A stretch of 64,000 nt of DNA from Lineolata rhizophorae. Lineage: Eukaryota > Ascomycota > Dothideomycetes > Lineolatales > Lineolataceae. The translations under genes and the position numbers were made by a program. Shown one piece after another: positions 58,424 through 64,000 of this stretch. Under the pieces are notes generated by a model. That model was not told where the DNA came from. It ran no database searches and saw nothing but the letters and a program-made list of their open reading frames with translations. The stretch lies in assembly GCA_010093515.1 (NCBI GenBank), contig MU001694.1, positions 378,964-442,963 of the forward strand, written 5' to 3'. The first letter of the stretch is position 1. The number at the start of each line of letters is the position of its first letter.

Positions 58424-60210
58424 TTAATCCAGATCAGACATGTAATTGTTCAGGAACTCCCTCCTCGCGATGAAGCTCCTGATGCGCTTGCCAAAGATCC
58501 ACAGCGGGATCGTCAGCAAGCACACGCCGAGGAAGCAGCTCCCCAGGATGGAAAAGACCTCGAGGGCGCCCTGCTTCGCCAGCCAGTCGTTGACGAAGTA
58601 GGTGAGGCCGAAGGTGAGGAAGTTGCGGGCGTTGATGGCGACGAAGGACTCCTCGGCGAGGTTCGGGTAGCTGTCGATGACGTAGCCGAAGACGGACGGG
58701 CCGGAGAAGCCGAGGGCCATGTTGGCGATGCCGTACGTGAGGACCGGGCCGGACCAGTGGGTCTGGGCGTCGACGGTGGCGCCGAAGCCATAGAAGCCGA
58801 CGACGCCGAGGATGACGACGACGACCATAAGCACGAGGCGGAACTCGGGCTCGTAGACGCCCCTGTTGCGCTCGGTGAGCTTGACGCAGATCCAGTCGTT
58901 GAGCGGGCCCGACACGACTTCGGCGATGATGGTCAGGACGAAGGGGCTCAGGCCCGTCAGCCCGGCCTCCCCGACGGTGAAGTTGTAAGGCGGCGCCACG
59001 AAGAGCACTCCGTTGACCACGGAGAAGACGACGATCCACGTGATGGTGGTGCCGTAGATGAGGAAGGCCCATAGCACCGCCGGGTACAGGAACATGACGA
59101 AGGGCCGCGTCATGATCCTGAGCAGGGGCGCGTTGGTGTAGGACCCCGTGAAGATTCGCAGCGAGCGCCAGTACGACGTCTTGGGGGGCGGCTCTACGGC
59201 CGCCGTCTCCACCTGGTACGTCTCCGACTTCTCGACGCCAGCGTTGGCGCCCTCGCTCCCGAGCTTCTCGCGCGCGGCGTTGGCCTGGTTCTGGGCGATG
59301 ACCGTCGCCGCGTCCGGCCGGCGATACGACGTCTCGGGGACGAAGAAGAAGATGGCGAACATGAAGATGCCGAAGAAGATGGCGCACACGCCAAAGGTCC
59401 ACTGGTAGCCCAGGTCCTCGATGATGTAGCCGCTGATGAAGGAGGCGCCGGCGATACCGCACATGAGGAAGAGGTTCCACACGGCGATGCGCGTCGCGCG
59501 CTGGTGCACGAAGTAGATGTCGCTGATGGTGGCTTGGACCAGCACCTCGTAGGGGGCCATGCCGATGGCGCCGACGATGCGGCTGGCCAGGAAGGACGGG
59601 TAGTCCTTGACCAGGGCGCCCCACACGTTGGCCGCGAACAGGATGCAGATGGCGAAAATGTAGACGGGCCGCTTGCCGAACTTCTTGGCCAGCGGGTTGA
59701 TCAGGAAGACGATGGCGCCCAGCGTCAGCAGCAGCCACGCCGTCGCCTCCGAGATGGTGTTGATGGTGATGCCGAGCTCGGCGGCGATGGGCACGAAGCC
59801 GGGGCCCAGCATCGGACCGTACGCGCCCACGACCGCGGCCGAAAGACCAACGATGAAAAGGATGAAGTCTTTCCGCCACGTCGGCCACTGTTCCGCGACT
59901 TTTCCGTTAGCATCGATGCTTCCTTGCGTGTTATCGAGCCGCGCTAGAAGTGCATACGTTCAATGGGTCGTTGGGGTCATCCGTCGGCTGCGGGATCAGC
60001 ACGATATGGGCAAAACGACCCGACCCATGCTTAAGCCGCTCCGACGGCACGCCCTTCAGCTCCTCGGGCATGTCTGTCTGATCGTGCATCACCGCTGCAA
60101 TCGGCCCCCTGTTAGCCACTGACAACCGCTGGAGTCCGCCGAGCGGGATTCGACCTACCCGTGCCGGGCACATGCTCCATGTGGCGGTCCTCGAGAATTC
60201 CGAACGGCAT
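58424..60210 (-). CDS. MFS transporter, DHA1-type drug:H+ antiporter family
   Basis: Exons 60210-60159, 60094-59958 and 59887-58424 give 550 residues. The N-terminus MPFGILEDRHMEHVPGT and DPNDPLNWPTWRKDFILFIVG is typical of a fungal DHA1 subfamily. Twelve membrane helices can be traced, with the loop 2-3 motif NPLAKKFGKRPVYIF and YEVLVQATISDIYFVHQRATR in helix 4-5. A cytosolic loop (about residues 265-320) contains EKLGSEGANAGVEKSETYQV. The second half includes SGPLNDWICVKLTERNRGVYEPEFRL and SGPVLTYGIANMALGFSGPSVFGYVIDSYPNLAEE. Relatives export drugs or import small organic molecules at the plasma membrane. A FAD monooxygenase lies 1 kb upstream on the same strand, which hints at a shared substrate. 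Introns are 64 and 70 nt with GCTAAC branch sites. Confidence 0.92.
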
Positions 60211-61220
60211 CTTGGGCGACGAGGAGGGCGCTCGCCTCGTGTATCAGATGGGAAAAGCGTCGAAAGAAGAAGGGCTTAAAGAGATTAAAAAAAAAAAAAA
60301 AAGAAAAAAGGACCAGCCGGGGGGCTCGGCTGTTCACCTGAACGATGGAGACAAGGACGAAAGAGAGAAAGGAACGGTCCCCTTGAGCGGGCAAATAATC
60401 CGTATATGAAGTTCCATGGTCCGCACACATCCCGAACTCTCGGTATCGGCATTTCCTAGGTATCCACTGCCGGCTCTTCTGGTTTCTCATAGGTCGCCGC
60501 ATGCATATCCTGGTGGGTCAGGGCCAGGGGTTGTCCGCGAAGACGCGCGCTGGGACGGGCACAGAGCCGTGGTCCGTACCTCGCATGCCTACACTCGTCG
60601 CGCTTTGCGAGATTCGCTCCGCGAGACGGCAGACGGCGGCGGCGTTAGGAACGGGGCTGGGGACATGGGGATGCCTTACGCCGACATCTGTAGCAGGAGC
60701 TCCCCGCATGGCCCAACTTTTACTCGACTTGGGATGTGGGGTTGGGTTGGGTGCGGAGTCCGGGGGGCAGGGCGCGGCTGGGGTTGCGGAGCGGCCGCAC
60801 CGAAACAGCTGGGGAAGCAACGATCGCTTCTTGGCACTCGCCGCTTGGCAAAGCACCAACCAGAATTCGTGCGTTCCAACGCCTGGAGTTAGCGTTGCAA
60901 ACCACGTGCCGGAGGACCCTTTCGAGTTCCTTGGACACTTGCTTCTAGCACGCGTGTGGTACCAAATGGGCCGGGAAGTACCACTCACGCTTGCTTGCAA
61001 GGATCGGCGTTAAGCTAGGGGCCCTTGGCATGCGTTTCAATATCAAGACCAGGGGTCCGCTCGGCAATCCGGGCAGAAGGAAGGATCAAGCTGCACAAAA
61101 CCTCTCTATACATGCTCGCAAGAACCCTATGTAGATAGTAATGACATGAGAATTCTATGCAAGACCAGTTAACCCAAAATGTCAAAAATCCAACGCGCGT
61201 CCAACCCCCTTCAGCATTAT
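60211..61220. promoter_or_regulatory. region between the monooxygenase and the MFS gene
   Basis: 1 kb containing the MFS promoter and the 3' end of the monooxygenase gene. An A-rich run is at 60289-60308, just upstream of the MFS start. Frames here are shadows without domain support. Confidence 0.5.
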
Positions 61221-62660
61221 CTATAGCGACGGCCTGCTCTCCCCCTGCCGCAGCTCCTTGACCACCTTCGCGTAGTTCTCGTACGTGTGCTTCTCTGCGT
61301 CGTGACCCAGCAGCCACGGCTCGCGCGGCACCTTGATGACCTCGGGGTTGTTCTTGAGGTTGTCGAAGTCGGCCTTGTGCCACATGTCGCGGGTAGTCTC
61401 GCCCGTCTTCTGGGCGGCGCGCACGCGCTCGTACCGCAGGCGCTCGTAGGCGCGCAGCGCCTCCGCCGCCGCCCCTTTGCCTGCCAGCTGCAGGCAGGCC
61501 GCCAGGCAGACGCCGTCCTCCATGGCCTGCGACGCGCCCTGGATCGACGTTGGCAGGAACGGGTGCGCCGCGTCGCCGATGAGCGCGATGCGCGCCTTGG
61601 GCGACAGCCACGTCGGCATCGGGTCGCGGTACACGAGCTTCCAGTCCACAAGGCGCTCCGGCGGCGTGGCCCGCACGATGGCGTGGCAGATTGGGTGCCA
61701 GCCCTCGAGCACGCGCACCGCCTCCTCGCGGTCGCCGGGTTCCGACCACGACTCCTCGATGTCGCGCTCGTCCTGTATAGGAGGGGACACATCAGTTAGC
61801 ATTGCAGCAACGTGGCGGAACCGAGATAAGGCGGGGGAGAGAGAGGGCAGATGTCGAACTTACTTTGTGCGTGCACACCCACGAAAACTCCTTGCCGTCC
61901 TTGATGGACGCGGCCAGGAAGTGGATGTCTGGCCCCAGGTACCCGACGTGCGTGTCGCCGTGGTTGACCAGGTGCTGCGTGAGCGGGTTCTTGGCCAGCT
62001 CGTCCGACATCATCCAGGCGCGGAAGACGGCGTAGCCGGAGCTCTTGGGCTTGTCCTCGAAGCCGAGCACGATGGTGCGCGCCGTGGAGCGCACGCCGTC
62101 GGCCGCCAGCACCACGTCGGCCGTCAGCCGCTGCCCATTGACCACGACGCCGGCCTCGGCGTCCGTCTCGAAGTACTCGCTCACGTGCTGCCCCAGCCGG
62201 ATCTCGATCCCCAGCGACTTGGCGTAGTTCCACATGATCTCGTGGATCTCGCCGCGGTGCCCGTTGAACCGCTTCCCGAACTGCTCCTCGTCGTCCCAGA
62301 TCTGCGTGTAGATGTGCTCGCCGTGCCAGTAGTAGAAGGACACCCGGTCGGTGTGGTGGCAGATCTTGTCCAGCTCGGCCTCGACGCCCGGCCACCGCAG
62401 GAAGATGCGTCCCGCGTTCGAGCCGAAGCTGATAATGTCCCCGAGGATCTTGAGCTCCTTGAATGACTCGAGCACGATGGGATTGTGGCCTTTGCGGTGG
62501 CATTCGATGGCGGCTGTCAAGCCGGCGAAGCTGCGAGGTTGGCTTGTTAGCGGGACGGCGTCGGAACGTGGGCTCGTACGCCATACCCGGCGCCAATTAT
62601 GATGACATTGATCCCCGTCGGAGGTGATCTGTAGTCCTTGGGCACTTGAAAGTTCGCCAT
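61221..62660 (-). CDS. FAD-dependent monooxygenase, salicylate hydroxylase-like
   Basis: Exons 62660-62587, 62530-61864 and 61772-61221 give 430 residues, the normal size for this group. The FAD-binding GxGxxG motif IIIGAGFAGLTAAIE lies at residues 20-34, split by the first intron (56 nt). VVLAADGVRSTAR is the DG motif and RIALIGDAAHPFLPTSIQG the GD motif that contacts FAD ribitol. The C-terminal helix ALRAYERLRYERVRAAQKTGE is also typical. Group A flavin monooxygenases hydroxylate aromatic acids with NADPH and oxygen; salicylate, hydroxybenzoate and related ring substrates are possible. No signal peptide or membrane anchor is seen. Its neighbour is an MFS transporter in the same orientation. 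The substrate is not determined. Confidence 0.92.
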
Positions 62661-63426
62661 GATGCGGATACTCGAAGCAATTGGACGCAGGCAAGATGGC
62701 GTAGATGAGCTATACAAGGGAGGCGAGTAGAAGGTCGGAGTTTTCTGGAAGCAACGGATCGATGACACCGACGAGCTAATGTATCACCGTAGGTTCGATT
62801 AGCGCATTGGCCGCATATTTTGGGCGCCCGCGTGGATGCAGGGCCATGCGTGCCTACGGCTTGTGCCGAAGGCTAATTGCCGGGGGAGCAGCAGGAGCGT
62901 CTGCCTGGCGCTGGGGCCGTCTTGACCGGCCGCGAGCTCGAGATCGGCATCCGCGCAAACAGCATCACAGGGATGCAAGCTTCAGCACTACACGTTTCGT
63001 AAGCAGGCGGCTGGGGCAGGCCGCGGGCGGAGGCGGAGCGTGAGCGCAGCGCGGAGCTGGATTTTGCGGAGGTTGCGGAGTGGCGAGGGGCTCCGCGTGC
63101 TTGCGGGGTGAGCAGCGCCCGTGTGGGGTAACATTGCGCCCCCGGCTTTCTCTCGTCTAAAAGCTCCCCACATCAGTCTCTCTCGTGATGCCTCCATCAA
63201 CCGCGCAAAAGAGCTGCCGAGTGGCGCAGATCTGTCATTACGAGGCGCGGCAGACGAAATTGGACGAGTCGTACCATTGAGAGGTTTGCGGACTCTTTTG
63301 GGATTTCTACGGAAGTCGGAATTGACGCAATTTCAGGGGAAGTAGCCCATGCCGCCGAGCTGATTACATCGAGAGAAAGAGAGAGAACCGTTCGAATCCC
63401 TATTCCAAATCGAAACATGAAGCGGT
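62661..63426. other. intergenic, no supported gene
   Basis: About 0.77 kb between the monooxygenase start and the 3' end of the edge gene; it should hold the monooxygenase promoter. A GA-rich run is at 63370-63387. Confidence 0.5.
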
Positions 63427-64000
63427 CTAGACAACAGTTACCGAAACCTCCTCAGTGCCCGGTAGGAGATGAGATTCGTGAGCGACGACGAGAACAACTT
63501 TGGTGATCCCCTTCTTTGTCGCAAGAAATTCAAACCGACCATCATCGAACTTGGGGCCAAGCCACTGTAGCACGCTCGAATCTTCTACATGTGCCACCTT
63601 CTCCACTAAGGTGGTCGCTGCACTATCCTCTGTGATAGCCAAGGTGAAGATACCACCCACCGGAACCGTCTCCGGGGGACCTTGTCCAAGCTTCGGCGAC
63701 GGCATAGGCAACTCGGGACGGCCGACCAGCCTCTGCGACATGTGCGCATCAAGCGCTCTTCCCACGGCCAGGAATTTAGGGGCGTAGTCAACGCCGGGCG
63801 CAAGGCCGTTTCCGAAGACCCGGACGAACACATTGCTCCGAGCGAAGAAGACCTCGATCGGAGACACGTACGACATGTCGCCAACGCGGTCATTCTCGGG
63901 GCTTTTCTTGTACGGGGCCCTTCCAGTCGAGGACGAATTCAGGCGGTCTGTGACTGCCATAGCAGCGTCCAAGAGGTCCAGATAGGCGGTGACTTCTATG
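63427..64000 (-). CDS. unidentified protein, C-terminal part (runs off the right edge)
   Basis: The minus-strand frame is open from the window edge to a stop at 63427, giving at least 190 residues. Readable features are VTAYLDLLDAAMAVTDRL, VSPIEVFFARSNVFVRVFGNG, RALDAHMSQRLVGRPELP, a Pro/Gly-rich linker, GGIFTLAITED, and a beta-rich end (FEFLATKKGITKVVLVVAHE, EEVSVTVV). Predominantly beta character with a short terminal strand resembles an Ig-like or carbohydrate-associated module, but I do not recognise the family. The beginning of the gene lies outside the window. Confidence 0.6.
   Translation of the reverse strand, partial: IEVTAYLDLLDAAMAVTDRLNSSSTGRAPYKKSPENDRVGDMSYVSPIEVFFARSNVFVRVFGNGLAPGVDYAPKFLAVGRALDAHMSQRLVGRPELPMPSPKLGQGPPETVPVGGIFTLAITEDSAATTLVEKVAHVEDSSVLQWLGPKFDDGRFEFLATKKGITKVVLVVAHESHLLPGTEEVSVTVV

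Noticed and set aside
58373-59074. plus-strand frame over the MFS gene
   Set aside because: Antisense shadow, Asp/Ala/Gly-rich, no domain.

Overview
The window looks like nuclear DNA of a filamentous ascomycete, most likely a sordariomycete of the Chaetomiaceae/Sordariales type; this is inferred from gene content and codon use, not from any database search. Coding regions are GC-rich, introns are short (about 52-235 nt) with GTRNGT donors and CTAAC/CTGAC branch sites, and the islands of decayed HET- and NACHT-type genes are typical of such fungi. Exon boundaries below were read by eye from splice signals and frame continuity.

Left part (1-16 kb): 3' end of the biotin-carrying subunit of 3-methylcrotonyl-CoA carboxylase, the ribosome-biogenesis helicase DBP9, a 2.8 kb gene-free stretch, then a flavin (FNR-type) NADPH reductase on the minus strand whose upstream region carries two perfect ATCTGATAA sites (the motif of SreA/Sre1 iron regulators). 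About 5 kb of GC-rich, nearly gene-free DNA separates it from a TauD/TfdA-type dioxygenase.

Middle (16-43 kb): a secreted CE1 acetylxylan esterase, a gene-poor stretch with a decayed HET-domain gene, then a run of well-preserved housekeeping genes: mitochondrial ABC half-transporter (MDL1 type), CDC37, a glutathionyl-hydroquinone-reductase-like GST (ECM4 type), clathrin light chain, the CTD-binding protein RTT103, a GPI-anchored sorbosone dehydrogenase-like protein and an RTA1-type membrane protein. MDL1/CDC37 and clathrin light chain/RTT103 are divergent pairs.

Right part (43-64 kb): an accessory island with a decayed NACHT gene and a PD-(D/E)XK nuclease-like gene split by a 402-bp fold-back element with perfect 132-bp inverted ends; then the oligosaccharyltransferase subunit WBP1/OST48 divergent from complex I subunit NUO9.5, a BTB-like protein with an acidic tail, and a minus-strand pair of MFS transporter and salicylate-hydroxylase-like FAD monooxygenase that may act together on an aromatic substrate. 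An unidentified gene runs off the right edge.

The most unusual items are the perfect fold-back insertion, the iron-regulator motifs paired with a reductase that lacks the usual FMN domain, and repeated homopolymer T tracts directly behind 5' splice sites.
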